From assembly GCF_003086295.3 (NCBI RefSeq), contig NC_092040.1, positions 60,863,559 through 60,927,558 on the forward strand: 64,000 nt of DNA, written 5' to 3'. A program made the translations under genes and the position numbers. The notes beneath the pieces are model-generated. The model searched no databases, was not told the origin of the DNA, and saw nothing but the letters and a program-made list of their open reading frames with translations. Below, in pieces: positions 46,100-57,237 of the stretch. Every line of letters begins with the position of its first letter. Positions within the stretch are counted from its first letter, which is position 1. The stretch comes from Arachis hypogaea. Its lineage: Eukaryota; Streptophyta; Magnoliopsida; Fabales; Fabaceae.

Positions 46100-46820
46100 C
46101 ATCCCCAAATATGCAAATGCTTTATACTGGGCCTTTTTCCAGTCCAAATTTCATAAGGATTTTGTTAACTACTTTATTTGGTACCCTATTAAAGATGTAC
46201 ACTGCGGTCTTTAAGACTTCTCCCCATAGTGATTCAGGCAATGAAGAATGACTAATCATACTTCTCACCATGTCCTTAAGAGTTCGGTTCCTTCGCTCTG
46301 TAATACTATTCATGCTAGGTTTGCCTGGCATGGTTTATTGCGGAACAATACCAATCTTCTCTAGGAAAAGAGCAAAAGGCCTGGGATGTTACTCACCTGA
46401 ACTGTCATATCTTCCGTAGTATTCACCATCACAATCAAATTTGACAGCTTTAATTTTCTTTCCAAGTTGAAGTTGAACTTCAGCTTTGAAAGACTTGAAA
46501 ACATCCAAGGTTTGGGACCTTTCATGAATTAAATATAGATACCAGTAATGAGAATAATCATCTATGAACGTAATAAAGTACCGTTGTCCATTCCAAGAGA
46601 CAGTAGAGAATGGGCCACATATATCGGTATGTATCAGTTCTAAGACATCTTTAGCTCTATCGGCACGTTATTTCCTTTCGTTTGTCCTTTTCTCCTTTAT
46701 GCACTCAATGCAGACTTCAAAGTCCACCAAATTTAGGGGTCCAAGAATTCCATTCGACACGAGCCTCTGAATTCTCTATTTAAAGATGTGACCTAGGCGT
46801 TTGTACCATAATGATGCCGA
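46100..46820 (-). pseudogene. Copia integrase, broken
   Basis: On the minus strand: ELIHTDICGPF, YFITFIDDYSHY, KFDCDGEYYG and [16 protein letters not shown] cover the D, D and E catalytic residues of the copia integrase, with stops between them. It would insert cDNA into the genome. 45640-46100 is degraded low-complexity linker. Confidence 0.75.
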
Positions 46821-46828
46821 ATTCTCAT

Positions 46829-47989
46829 TTAGTTTTTGTAGGAATTTAATTCAAGCCTATATAGATTATCCACCAAATGACCAGAGCGAATATTATTCGA
46901 ATCATAGAAGAGACTGACTTTATTGTCTCCGAACGAACAAGAAATAACCTGTTTGTCCAAACAAAAAATAGAAACCAAATTTCGTCTAAATGACGGTACA
47001 TAAAATATCTCTAATAAATCCAAGTAAAATCCACTCGTGGAACATAATCTAAAGGTTCTTATAGCTTCGACTGCAACTATATTGCCGTCTGCCACATAAA
47101 TGTATCTTTCAGCATCACTTGGTGGTCGGCTCCACAGGCAACCCTGTATAGTAACACTTACATGAGTAGTAGCAGCAGAATCTACCCACCAAATATCAAT
47201 AGGTGCATAACTTAAACTAGCCTCAGAATAAACGAAAGTAAAAATTATACCCTTCTTTACACGCCAAGTGGCATATTTGGTACAATCCTTCTTCATGTGT
47301 CCCACCTTCTTACAGAAGAAACAAGTTGAAACTTGACCCTGTTTCTTAGCCTTTTTTTACTGAGAAGGCACATTCGTAGTAATATCACGCTTTCTTTTAT
47401 ACTGAGAAGATGAAGTCATGTGAGCACTTTCAGTCTTATCTTGCTGTAGCCTCTCTTCTTCTTGCACATAGTGAGATATAAGCTCATTTAAGGACCAAGT
47501 GTCCTTCAGGGTCTTATAACTCACTTTGAATTGCCCAAAGTGTGCAGGAAGGGAGATCAAAATGAAATGCACGAGTAAGTCTTCAAACAACTCTAACTTT
47601 AGTGCTTTCAATTTTGAAGCAAGATGAGACATCCCCATAATGTACTCCTTTGTGTTCTCTTTACCTTTATACCTCATGGAGACAGGTTTGCTCAAAAGAT
47701 TACTTGTCTCTGCCTTTTCATTCTTAGTAAGAAAATTTTCAACATCTTTTAGGAACTGTTTGGCATCTTTATCCTCAGTAATTAAGCCCCGAAACGCCTC
47801 AGGAATTGAGCGTTTCATGATCAAAATGCTCATTCGATTGGATCTCTCCCACTTCTCTATTTTAACCTCATTGAAATTTTCCGGAGTGGAAGTAGGTTTC
47901 TCCTCTCGAAGTGCTATATCTAGATCCATACAACCGAAGACAATCTCCATGATATCCTTCCAAACTTTAAAGTTTGAACCATTCAGCAT
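46829..47989 (-). pseudogene. Copia gag and protease
   Basis: The gag frame (47989-47357) starts MLNGSNFKVWKDIMEIVFG and contains the UBN2-type capsid region with YVQEEERLQ. A zinc knuckle CFFCKKVGHMKKDC lies at about 47322-47281. The protease has WWVDSAATTHVS (normally DSGA). Gag and protease are separated by a stop near 47357. Confidence 0.8.
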
Positions 47990-48951
47990 AGAAATACTAC
48001 TAATTTATGCAGAAACATTGGTTGCTAAAGTCATAGTTTCTGGATTAGAATAAAAGGAACATGTAGTAAACATTAATTAAATAATAGGAAAAAGTCCATA
48101 TTGAGATATCTAGAACAACATTAATTTTTAATCTTTGGATAGAAAAATTAACTATAAGTGATACTCTCATTGCAGTAATCAAATATTGTCAAAATTCTTG
48201 TCACACATTAAACCTTTCTTTAGACCGACCTAATATGTACATGGAGACTTAAATTTCGCAATCTATTTATTACCGCATATATTTTCTATTAGTTTGCCAA
48301 ATAATAACCTTTTTTTGGGCCGATTATTGACCGCATAATTAATAGAAAATAAACAGAAGTGTGCAATATTTATTATTTGGCCAAACAATAAACTTCTTTT
48401 GGGCCGATTATTGTCCACATAAATAATAATCATTACTTTATTTTTAATTAATTACCCAAACATGTATTTACTATCAATATGTATATGTAATTCAGCCAAA
48501 TATAGTCCTTCTTTTGGGCCAGCCAATATTTGCATGAATTACTTTGGCAGCATAATGTTTAATCAATTTATTTCAAAACTAAATCTTTATAAAAATAAGT
48601 GGGTATAATAATCTAAATTGTTACTAGTTTTCTTATGTAACAATTTTAAAAAAATATTTAAATCGCAAAAGAATTTAAATCTTAATAGTGTCTTTTTAGA
48701 CCTTAAAAATCATGATTATAACTCAATTCATATGCCAAAAAAAGATCTTGATCCATTAAAATTAAAATTAATCATTATATAAATTAAATGTCAAATCGAT
48801 CTCGTATAATATATTTATATACATATATAAATATACTTTAATGTATAACCAAACAATGATAATGTCTATCAACTTATATACCTATTAGCACGTCTATCAC
48901 ATATAGAAAATTCATGATGTGCATCAGTAAACATACTAATTAATAAATATA
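47990..48951 (-). other. Copia leader with four degenerate repeats
   Basis: An untranslated AT-rich stretch. On the plus strand a unit like CCAAATAATAACCTTTTTTT followed by GGGCCGATTATTG recurs near 48203-48245, 48296-48340, 48379-48423 and 48494-48535, spaced about 83-115 bases. The primer-binding site and the inner half of the 5' LTR are missing. Confidence 0.6.
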
Positions 48952-49195
48952 GGTTTAATTACTCTATTGGTCTCTATAATTTCACGAAATTTTTAATTAG
49001 GTCCCTATACTTTTTTTCTTTTTAATTGGGTCCCTATACGTTATTTTTTTTTCAATTTAGTCCCTATTAACGTTAAACGTCAAAAAAAATGTTAGTGAAT
49101 TGTGAAATTACGTCTATACTCTTAGGGACCTAATTAAGAAGAAAAAAAAATATAGAGACTTAATTGAAAATTTGGTAAAACTATAAATATTCAAT
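48952..49195. repeat. Left terminal region, itself a fold-back
   Basis: 49120-49195 is an inverted copy of the terminal sequence (GGGACCTAATTAAGAAG... AACTATA), so the left end can fold on itself. This may be a nested shorter relative or a complex TIR. Confidence 0.55.
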
Positions 49196-49692
49196 GAAAG
49201 ATATTCCTATAATCCCTATTCAATGATTATAAGACATGAAAAATATTTCTATTATTCCTTTTATTTTGTCACTATCATTTTTTTGCTTATTTATATACAA
49301 ATTGTACTAAAAATACTTTCTCTTTTTTTTTTCGACTTTCAAAATACCTTATCTTAAGAACCTAAAAAAAAGAATGGATAAAATGAAATAGAAATAGTAG
49401 TAATAAGCATATATAAAATTCAGTTTTCATCCTTCAAGTATTGATTATGATAATGCATCCAGTTTACATAATAAACTTTACATTAATACTTAAGAGCATA
49501 CTTACATCTAGTTTGAAATTGGAGGAATGCATCCACCAATTGATATTGTATACAAATAAACAATAATCAATGTAAAATAAAATACTACAATTTTTGTATG
49601 CGCCCATTAGCAAATGGGCAAAAGATTATCACTATGAAAATCCTGCTATGCCTAATGAATGCAAAATTGGGTGACTTCAATTCAATAGATAA

Positions 49693-49779
49693 CTACTCAT
49701 GCCTGTCTAAGAATTTTTTTATAACGACTGAGAATGCCGCAAAGCCAGCACAACCAGCACATGCTGCTTTTGGACCACC
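49693..49779 (-). pseudogene. TIM22-like last-exon fragment (captured)
   Basis: On the minus strand 28 residues and a stop: GGPKAACAGCAGFAAFSVV then IKKFLDRHE. This resembles the C-terminus of plant TIM22-type inner-membrane translocase subunits (Tim17/Tim22/Tim23 family), including the GGPKAAC..CAGFA..SV core of the last membrane helix. It is joined directly to an FKBP exon at 49780, and the two frames differ. Downstream sequence to about 49400 may be its 3' UTR. The identification is from memory of the family. Confidence 0.55.
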
Positions 49780-49780
49780 T

Positions 49781-49828
49781 ATCAAATACTTGTCCAAAAG
49801 AAACCATTGCTACATAATTAGCTGCTAC
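49781..49828 (-). pseudogene. FKBP16-3: FKBP16-3-like third exon, truncated (captured)
   Basis: After a T-rich acceptor ending in AG (49830-49829), the minus strand encodes VAANYVAMVSFGQVFD. This resembles the start of the FKBP fold in chloroplast-lumen FKBP16-3. It is cut at 49781 by the junction with the TIM22-like exon. Confidence 0.65.
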
Positions 49829-50117
49829 CTGTAATTACAATTACAATTACATTACATAAGGTATATTACCAAAGGAGTGCGTATAGAAATGAAATTGCAT
49901 TTGGCTAGATACAAATATGTTTGATTACACTGAGACAGAGATACAGAGAGACACATCATGTCAAAACCATTGTCCCCGCGTCTTACATGTTGCTTAAAAT
50001 GCGAAAGTGTTATAGTTCTATATTTCCTTTTTCAACGGTTAACTTCGAGTAGAATAGATATTATCTATCTTGTATTGCATATAAAAAAGAACTGAACAAA
50101 TTAAAAAAATTTCACAC

Positions 50118-50200
50118 CTGAAATCCAACTGGGGACTAGAACCTTGTCCAACTTTAATATCCTTGTATTGCAAACCTGATTCAGTAGTTACCATAGTTAC
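50118..50200 (-). pseudogene. FKBP16-3: FKBP16-3-like second exon (captured)
   Basis: 83 bases on the minus strand encoding VTMVTTESGLQYKDIKVG and a few more residues, bounded by acceptor AG (50202-50201) and donor GT (50117-50116). GLQYKDIKVG is characteristic of thylakoid-lumen FKBP peptidyl-prolyl isomerases. Confidence 0.72.
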
Positions 50201-50674
50201 CTTCATTGCATAAAATTTTCAAAGTCAACATTAGTCATTTAGTTATGGGTATTCCAAGTAAAATCCATTGATACCATGGTGGTCATCGATTAAGGGTCTT
50301 AAAAATGTGAATATTAAAACTTAAGTGCAATTACATAGATTGGTTATTAATAGATTCTTTGCATGATGCATAAATTCTTTGAAAATATAAGAATGTCTGC
50401 TATTCCTTTAAGAATGATAGATTCTATTATCAAGAAAGAATAGCTTATATACTAATAATACTTTGAATTTTCAAGATTTATTTGAAGAATTTCTCTTAAA
50501 AAATAACTGACATTTGAAAAAGGTGCTGATTAACATTAGTAGAAACAGGAGATGCAATGCAATTACATCAAATATCAAAGCATTATTAGCAATTTACAAC
50601 AACCATTTGTAATGTTTTAGCAGAGAAAAATAAAGAAAGGAGGCAGAGAAGGAAACAATGTATTCTCACCATAC

Positions 50675-50955
50675 ATTATCATGCTCCTTTTCACAAGCTT
50701 CATCACATAGTTTCGGCTTATCTTCCGGGGATAAATCAGCTCCTTTGGCTTCCAATGAACCAACAAAGAGGCTTGAGATTCCCAAAGCCAATCCAAGAAA
50801 GTCTTTGCGGGAATTGGTATTAACCATAGCAGCACATTCAGTTGTATCTGAGGCCTTTGCTTTTACCACCGATCTTCGGTATTGCGGAACCAAGCATCAA
50901 AGCCTGTCAGCAGTAATGCCTTGAGGATTGCAGCCCAAACTTTTACAAGTAGAAC
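50675..50955 (-). pseudogene. FKBP16-3: FKBP16-3-like exon with lumenal targeting region (captured)
   Basis: On the minus strand the frame runs ...VPQYRRSVVKAKAS, NSRKDFLGLALGISSLF, AKGADLSPEDKPKLCDEACE to a donor GT at 50674-50673. The twin-arginine-free SRKDFLGLALGISSLFVGS stretch followed by AKGA looks like a thylakoid lumenal transfer domain. One in-frame TGA lies near 50898. A 474-base intron separates it from the next exon. Intact genes of this type encode a lumenal proline isomerase; this copy is a fragment. Confidence 0.7.
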
Positions 50956-51310
50956 CTGTATGCCTCTATGATAATGATCAATTAAACTCATAATCAACTA
51001 ATTATAGATAACATCATAATTAAAACTCATAATCAATTCAACTCTCTCAAAGGCATTTAATCAAACACCTTATCTCCAATCTCACCTCTTTCCTTATTTC
51101 TAACATAATAAATTAATTACAGATAAAATACATAACCAGAACTCATAATCAAAATGTTTTAGCACAATCAAAACTAATTTTAGCAAACTAAGCTTCACAA
51201 TTAGATCAATTGGTTCTCTTTGTCATTCAGAATGCTGGTTACCTAATCAAATAAAGTCAAATTATATACAAGCAACAACAAAAAATAAACATAAGCAAAA
51301 TTAGAGGTAC

Positions 51311-51433
51311 TTAACAATTAAGATTTCTCAACATTGAACCTAAAGCATTAGAATCGGGAGAGGATGCCGTTTGACTACTAGTTATTTTAAGCATAACATT
51401 TCTCTCGTTCTTAGTGTAGTGGGAGGAAGACAT
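51311..51433 (-). other. Small ORF within the Pack-MULE, unknown
   Basis: 40 codons starting MSSSHYTKNERNVMLKI and ending at a TAA (51311-51313). It follows a T-rich stretch ending CAG, as if it were the second exon after the GC-rich first exon. I do not recognise it, and it may not be coding. Confidence 0.25.
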
Positions 51434-51489
51434 TATTGAGAAGAATTATTATCCAATGCTGAAAAACTAAAACAAAATTCAATCATTAC

Positions 51490-51688
51490 CTGTTGTTGCC
51501 GAACCAGTCCAGACAGCAAAACGCGGAGTCGAGGAGCGGCGATTTAAGGCAAGGCACCGCGAGGCGCTGTGAGGCAAGGCGGGACGAGGGGATGCAATAG
51601 GCATGGCGGACGAGCGGAGCAGAACAGAGCACCTATGGGCGACGCAGAGAGACAACGACCACCCAACGACGGATGACGACGACGCCAT
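51490..51688 (-). pseudogene. GC-rich first-exon-like sequence in the Pack-MULE
   Basis: On the minus strand an ATG at 51688 opens a 66-codon frame (MASSSSVVGWSLSLCVAHR...) rich in Ser, Arg and Ala, resembling an organelle transit peptide, and ends at a GT donor (51489-51488). It is far more GC-rich than its surroundings, which suggests capture from a different gene. The source is unknown. Confidence 0.35.
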
Positions 51689-52023
51689 AGAAGACGGCAG
51701 CAGAGTGCAACGGAGGAGAAATCCAATTGGGAACTTAGGAGAATAACCTAGGGATAGTTAGAGTTCTCTGATTTTGGGGGGACAAAAATATAAAGGGTAT
51801 TTTTAGTATTTTATAAAAATAGAAGTGTTTTTAATTAAATTTTTTGACTAAATTATGAGAATATTTGTTTTTTTATGGAATATTCTGTTATTTCAAATGG
51901 TTTTATGACGGTAAGGACTAAATTAAAAGAAATAAAAGTATATGGATCCAATTAAAAGGAAAAAAAATATAGGGACATAATTGAAAATTTTGCGAAACTA
52001 TATGGATCAACAAAGTAATTAAA

Positions 52024-52025
<2 letters not shown>

Positions 52026-52078
<53 letters not shown>
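52026..52078. repeat. AT dinucleotide microsatellite
   Basis: A TA run between the Pack-MULE end and the partial copia 5' LTR. It probably grew from the target duplication. Confidence 0.9.
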
Positions 52079-52082
<4 letters not shown>

Positions 52083-52384
52083 CCTATTTATATTTGAACA
52101 TGGTACCCATTAAACCTAAAAGTCCAAATAAAATAATATCTAAAGTCCAAAAAATAATATATCTAAAATCCAAAAAATAATTATTTAAAGAACAAAAGAT
52201 AATATCTGATTTTATATATTATCATTTAATTCTAAATCAAAAGTAATAATAATTTATTCAATTTAATATTTATAACAATAAATAAAATTATCATTATATA
52301 AATCATTTAATTTAAAATAACATAATTTATAATTATAATTAATATATATATTACCCACAAATAAATTAAAATAATTTCCTAACA
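52079..52384 (-). repeat. Copia 5' LTR, partial (306 bp)
   Basis: It matches 43951-44236, from the TATA box (52092-52085) to the outer end. The remaining ~245 bases of the LTR and the primer-binding site are missing on the Pack-MULE side. Confidence 0.8.
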
Positions 52385-52735
52385 CTATGCACCTTCATTG
52401 CAATATCCAAAATAAAAGTTCCAGTCTCATACGCCATTATATATTTATATTCCACTTAGATCTAGATCCATTTTATCAACCAATGAGACTACGAGACACA
52501 TATATATTGCTCTTTTGAGGCTTAACATATATTCATGTGCATGTATATACATAATGTTTCTGGTAGTTTACCCACATCTAATGCACTCATCAACAGGGAA
52601 ATTATCCAATCATAGCAAGTCAATCACCATCAATTTGAAAACTAACTATACTATAATACATATAACAAATATTTTATTCGTATATCAGAATTAATTTTAA
52701 CTACTAATATATTAAATTATATAAATATATATATA
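52385..52735. repeat. Duplicated segment, copy 1, right part (B)
   Basis: It aligns with 56895-57237, starting with the copia target site CTATG. Similarity fades into AT-rich sequence near 52735. Confidence 0.82.
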
Positions 52736-53280
52736 ATTTAATATATTTTTAGTATATATTTATATTTTAATATATATTTTATATTAATAACTAATTTTAA
52801 TAACTAATTTTAGCATATACATAACATAATTATATATATATATAATCTCATTTTGTGGTCCACAACAACCATAATAATTAAGGGTGGCTATATATATTTC
52901 AATTAACATCTCATTAATAATAAGTAGTAACAGGAATGCATTTTATTTGATCTCCTCCTTAAGGATTAAGATATTTGTTCGAATCCTGAAAATCTACAAA
53001 TAATATTCAAAATGATTGTGGATTACGAAACTATCTAGCTGTTTCTTAACAAAGCATGTTCAATAGATAGGGATTAAGGGACATGAATTAAAGTGCATCA
53101 TAGCGAGCTCGATCTCTCACAGTGACTTCATTTCTTGCACGAAACGAAAGAGTCAAGACAACTTCGTTCTCTTGCCATGAAGCATGAATTTTAATGGACA
53201 CCACACATTAATTCAATAAAACTTGACTTTAACATTACCACTAACAATTAAACTCCTTGCATTGCATTGCTTCCATATTT
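52736..53280. other. AT-rich non-coding stretch
   Basis: Low-complexity TA-rich DNA (52736-52850), then a unique-looking sequence with no ORF, repeat or RNA gene that I can identify. Confidence 0.6.
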
Positions 53281-53289
53281 ATGTTATGC

Positions 53290-55116
53290 CAAGTTGTATG
53301 CCAAGTCGGTTTAGGTAGTCCAATCTATTAAAGCGTTGTATGTCAAGTTGACATTGATAACGATGTAATCTATGTTCAGTGTCTTCAATCTCATACCTTT
53401 TTCAAAAGTGGTGTACAAAGAGATGTATCTGAGGGGTTAGATTGGTGTGTCCCCTTGTTCGGGTAGACTTTTAAATCCCCTTTTTACAACCCAAGCTTAT
53501 CGAAAGTAGATTTGAATAAGATATCCACCTAATTGTCCTAGTTTATCAGGATTCTGTGGAGGTTGACATTTGCTAGGATCATTGTTATTACCATGGGGTC
53601 GTCGTGTCCAGATATTATTTCTTCGGTGTCTTTTTTGGTGAACGTGATGTAGGCAAGTCGGGTAGTTTATTTTCCTTTCCGACGTGGTATACCTCTTTGA
53701 GGTGCCTTTTCCGGGATGATTTTGACATGCCTTCCCCAGTAAACCCCCCATTGATCACGTGCACAGGCTGCTTCGGGGTCTGAGGTGGACGTTCTTGTCG
53801 TCCTTCCTCTTCCTCCCTCATTCTCTTCTTCGGGTCGTCCGATTTGTTAGCCAGGTATCTGTCCAACCGATCTTCTCTGACAATCTTTTCTATGACATTC
53901 TTTAAGTCATAACATTTATTGGTGGAATGTTCATAGAGCTTGTGGTATTCACAGTTCTTCGTTCGACTTTCTCCTTTTTTGTGTTTGTTCGAACGCAGAG
54001 GAGGAAGCTTCTCTATGTGGCATATCTCTCAATAGACGTCCACTAGCGATAGTATAAGAGGAGTATAATTGTGGTACTTCAGGGGCTTCTCGACATTCTG
54101 TTCTTCCTTCTTATTAGGTTCCTTATCTTTTTCGCGTGCTTGGTAGGGTAGATTTGACTGAGTCAGAGGTTCCTTGAGTCGGAAATTCTCCTCTATATTG
54201 ATATATTTCTCTGCCTTTTCTTGAACTTCATTTAGAGAGACCGGATGTTTATTGGATATTGACTGGGAGAATAGTCCTTCTTTGAGGCCGTTGACTAGTC
54301 TTATGATTACAGCTTCAGTGGGTAGGTTCTGGATTTTCAGGCATGCTTTGTTGAATATTTCCATGTAATCACAGATGCTTTCCCCAACCTATTGTTGGAT
54401 TCTTAGCAAGCTCGGTGCGTATCTCGGTTTATCCTTCTGGATGGAGAACTAGGAATGAACTTCTGAGATAAGTCGTCAAAACTAATTACCGACCTAAGAG
54501 GTAAGGTGTCGAACCACTTCATGGACGCTTTAGTTAGAGTAGTCGGGAATGCTTTGCAGCGGGTAGCGTCTGAGGCGTCAACCAAGTACATTCTGCTTTG
54601 AAGTTGCTGAGATGGTGCCTAGGGTTGGTCATCCCGTCATAAAAGTCCATGTCGGAGATTTTAAAGTTCCTGGCTGGGCACCTTGGCCAGCATGATTTCT
54701 TCGCAGAATGGGTCTTCTTGCCCCAGAGGGCTGTCTTCCCGATCTATCCAATTAGTTTGGTTTCAGAGATCAGTTTTCAACTTTTGGAGCATTTCTTCTA
54801 ACTCTTTTCGTCGTCTTACTTCTCTCCGTAGCTCTCATTCGGCCTCTCGCTGCCTTTCTACCTGGTACTTGAGTTGTTCTAGTCGATTTCGTTGGCCTCG
54901 AATGAGATCTAGTATCTTGACCGTCTGAGAGCGTTCTTTTTCCTCTAAGTGACGAACTTCCGAACAGATCTGCCTTGGTCGAGGATTAGCTGCTGGTCCT
55001 TCTCCTTGTGGGCCCTGTGGTTAAGGAGGTGGCAGTATGATGGCGTTACCCCCAGGTTGGGCCTCAGCTTTAGATTCTGATGCCGTATGGCCATCTTTAC
55101 GCTGGTTGTCCGTCAT
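53290..55116 (-). pseudogene. Tat1 gag and start of protease, broken
   Basis: ATG at 55116 (MTDNQRKDGHTASESK). Early in-frame stop at 55021, then a Glu/Arg-rich coiled coil, KISDMDFYDGMTNPRHHLSN, YLVDASDATRCKAFPTTLTK and MKWFDTLP of the retrotransposon gag domain. NKACLKIQNLPTEAVIIRLVNGLKEG (54364 onward) and GFTGEGMSKSSRKRHLKEV (near 53750-53690) follow in other frames. Remains of a protease (about 53400-53300) end the fragment. Multiple stops and frameshifts. Confidence 0.75.
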
Positions 55117-55137
55117 TGTTGTGGGATGAATTTCAGG

Positions 55138-55155
55138 TCCCTGACAACGGTGCTA
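55138..55155 (-). other. Tat1 primer-binding site
   Basis: TAGCACCGTTGTCAGGGA on the minus strand matches the tRNA-Asp-complementary site at 14 of 18 positions; all four differences are transitions. Confidence 0.65.
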
Positions 55156-55161
55156 ATATTT

Positions 55162-55601
55162 TGAGGGTTACCTGAAACGTTGATTTGAATTTGAACGTGA
55201 GGTCAAAATTTCTTAGTGTGGCAGTATCCGACCTCTTTGGTACGGAGGTGGCGCCTGTCCAAGTTTCTCGTGAGGAGGAGGAGGTGGTACTTGCAAGAGA
55301 CTCTGATGCTTAAGTTAGCAAGGGCTTTAGGTAGGTTTTTAGTAGATTAGAACGTGAATTATACCTGGGAGGTGCCAGTGTATTTATAGTAGAGTATGTG
55401 ACCTTCCTGGTAGGGAGTAATTCTATCTTATATGATGGATAGCCGTTCCCTGTACCTTGGAAGTTTGTTGGAGGTCTATCTTTTGAGAGGAGATAGAGAT
55501 TCAATTGAAGTTTCTAGAAGCGGTGATCTGTTGCTTTAGACAGGTGGAACTAAGTTTCTTGTTGGGTCTGGCCTTATATTTGAGTCAGGGTATGATAAAC
55601 A
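55162..55601 (-). repeat. Tat1 5' LTR (~440 bp)
   Basis: It contains CTATAAATA on the minus strand (55389-55381) and a TGGTAC-TGCAAGA-ACTC block shared with the Tat2 LTR (57335-57355). The inner boundary was set from the primer-binding site. Confidence 0.7.
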
Positions 55602-55603
55602 AA

Positions 55604-57237
55604 AAGTAATGTAAAAATTTTTTTTCAAAAATTAATCTTTAAGTTGAATACCATTTTTTCTTTAATGGCCTGTGTAAATTAAGTTCTGCCTTAGGATTAA
55701 AGGCATCTTATTTAAGAGATGATAGTGTTTTATTCTCCCAACAAAAGTATGCCTCGGAATTATTAGCTAAAGTAGGGATGTTATCAACAAATTCAATGCC
55801 AACACCCATGGTTTCATCGATAAAATTGCATTCTAATGATTTTGAGCCTTGTGAAAATTGAAAATTCACAATTATATAGATCTATAGTTGAAGCATTGCA
55901 ATACTTGACAACCATCATCTAAATTTGGCATATTCAGTTAATAGAGTATCTCATCCATAACCTAGTTAGTCAGCATTGAAAAGAAGTGAAAAGGATCTAA
56001 AGATTCTTTAAATGTACTTAGCCAGTTGTTGATATTTTCTAAATGTACTGACCACAAGCTTTTGGCTTTTGCAAATGCAAATTGGGAAGGAGTAATGGAG
56101 GATCGAAAATTAATTATAGGCCATCGTATATATCTAGGAACCAACCTTATCTCATGAAAGTGTGACAAACACAGCAAAATTAGTAGAAGTAGTATAGTAA
56201 AGTAACATATTCTATATATCTTTACCAGAATCCGAAATAATCTCCATTCTGAAGCTGTTTGAAGAATTGAAGGTCTCTCAAAAGATGGTACTTATAACAT
56301 ATTGTGATAATCAGAATGTGTGCTTTTTAGTTGCAAATTTGATACTTCATAGTAAGTATACCAACATTTGGAACTTGATCTTCATTTCTTTTTTGATGTG
56401 CTGTTGGTATATTTTATTACTTGAGAAATAATGGAGCATTTTAAATTTTATTATATTATTGATGAATTTAGAGATACAAAAATTTATATTAATAATTTAA
56501 TTTAAATAATTTATTATTTATTTATTTAAAGTTATTAACCACGGTTAAATTATTGATTTTTTGAACTGGTTCTTCGACTAAATTCTGCTCTCAAAAACTT
56601 GGTTAACGCACTTATTTACTCTTAGGGGGACTATTTAAAAAATTATTAAATGTACAAAAATATTAATTATTATATATTTATATATAAATACAAATATTTT
56701 TTAATTTTTTTAATATATATTTTACATGAATGATTATATTTTATGCGTGCTTAGAATAATTATTTAAGAAAATGCAAGAAGTTAAATAAAGCGATTTATA
56801 TTGTTACAAGCTTTCGTTGAAAAAAAAAATGTTCCCCTGGGAGAAAAATAATACATCTGACACGCGAGACGTTAGAAGATGAAATCACAATGTGCTATGC
56901 ACCTTCGTTGGCATATCCAAAATAAAAGTTCCAGTCTCATACGCCATTATATATTTATATTCCACCTAGATCTAGATCTATTTTATCAACCAATGAGACT
57001 AGGAGACGCCTATATATTGCTCTTTTGAAGCTTAGCATATATTCATGTGTATATATATAATGTTTCATGGTAGTTTACCCACATCTAATGAACTCATCAA
57101 CAGGGAAATTATCCAATCATAACAAGTCAATCACCATCAATTTGAAAACTAACTATATTTTAATACATATAACATAATATATATAACAAAGATCTATTCG
57201 TAATAATTAACCACCAATATAATTATATATAAATATA
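55604..57237. repeat. Duplicated segment, copy 2 (empty site of the copia insertion)
   Basis: An uninterrupted equivalent of 42409-43707 plus 52385-52735. It carries CTATG at 56895-56899 where the copia element sits in copy 1. No coding capacity is seen. Confidence 0.85.

Larger units (their letters stand above)
48952..52025. mobile_element. Pack-MULE-like DNA transposon with captured gene fragments
   Basis: Terminal inverted repeats of roughly 90 bases: the left end GGTTTAATTACTCTATTGG matches the inverted right end GGTTTAATTACTTTGTTGA, followed in both by AATTaGGTCCCTATA-type sequence. The flanking nonamers ATAAATATA (48943-48951) and ATATATATA (52026-52034) agree at eight of nine positions, but the right one lies in a microsatellite. 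There is no transposase. The interior carries exons and introns of an FKBP gene, a TIM22-like exon and a GC-rich first exon. Assignment to Mutator-like elements rests on TIR length, TSD size and gene capture. Confidence 0.7.
43708..52384 (-). mobile_element. Ty1/copia retrotransposon, degraded, with nested DNA transposon
   Basis: 3' LTR on the left (43708-44236), PPT, RNase H/RT, integrase, protease, gag and leader running leftward from a partial 5' LTR (52079-52384). The flanks GTATG (43703-43707) and CTATG (52385-52389) are the target duplication with one change; the duplicated copy at 56895-56899 shows the uninterrupted site CTATG. RT is largely deleted and the frames are broken, so it is immobile. 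The Pack-MULE (48952-52025) sits between the leader and the remaining 5' LTR. Confidence 0.88.
53281..55601 (-). mobile_element. Tat1: Tat-lineage Ty3/gypsy fragment
   Basis: Minus-strand order: 5' LTR (55601-55162), tRNA-Asp-type primer-binding site, gag, and the start of protease, cut near 53281. The right LTR end TGTTTATCATACCC abuts duplicated segment copy 2 at 55604. Confidence 0.8.

Noticed and set aside
50617..50955. FKBP-like exons as a functional host gene
   Set aside because: The last exon is truncated into a TIM22-like exon, the upstream exon has an in-frame stop, and the whole sits between inverted repeats inside a retrotransposon.
42409..57237. The two 1.65-kb duplicate segments as LTRs of one large element
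   Set aside because: No TG...CA ends, primer site or polypurine tract adjoin them, and the sequence between them holds an independent Tat LTR in its own orientation.
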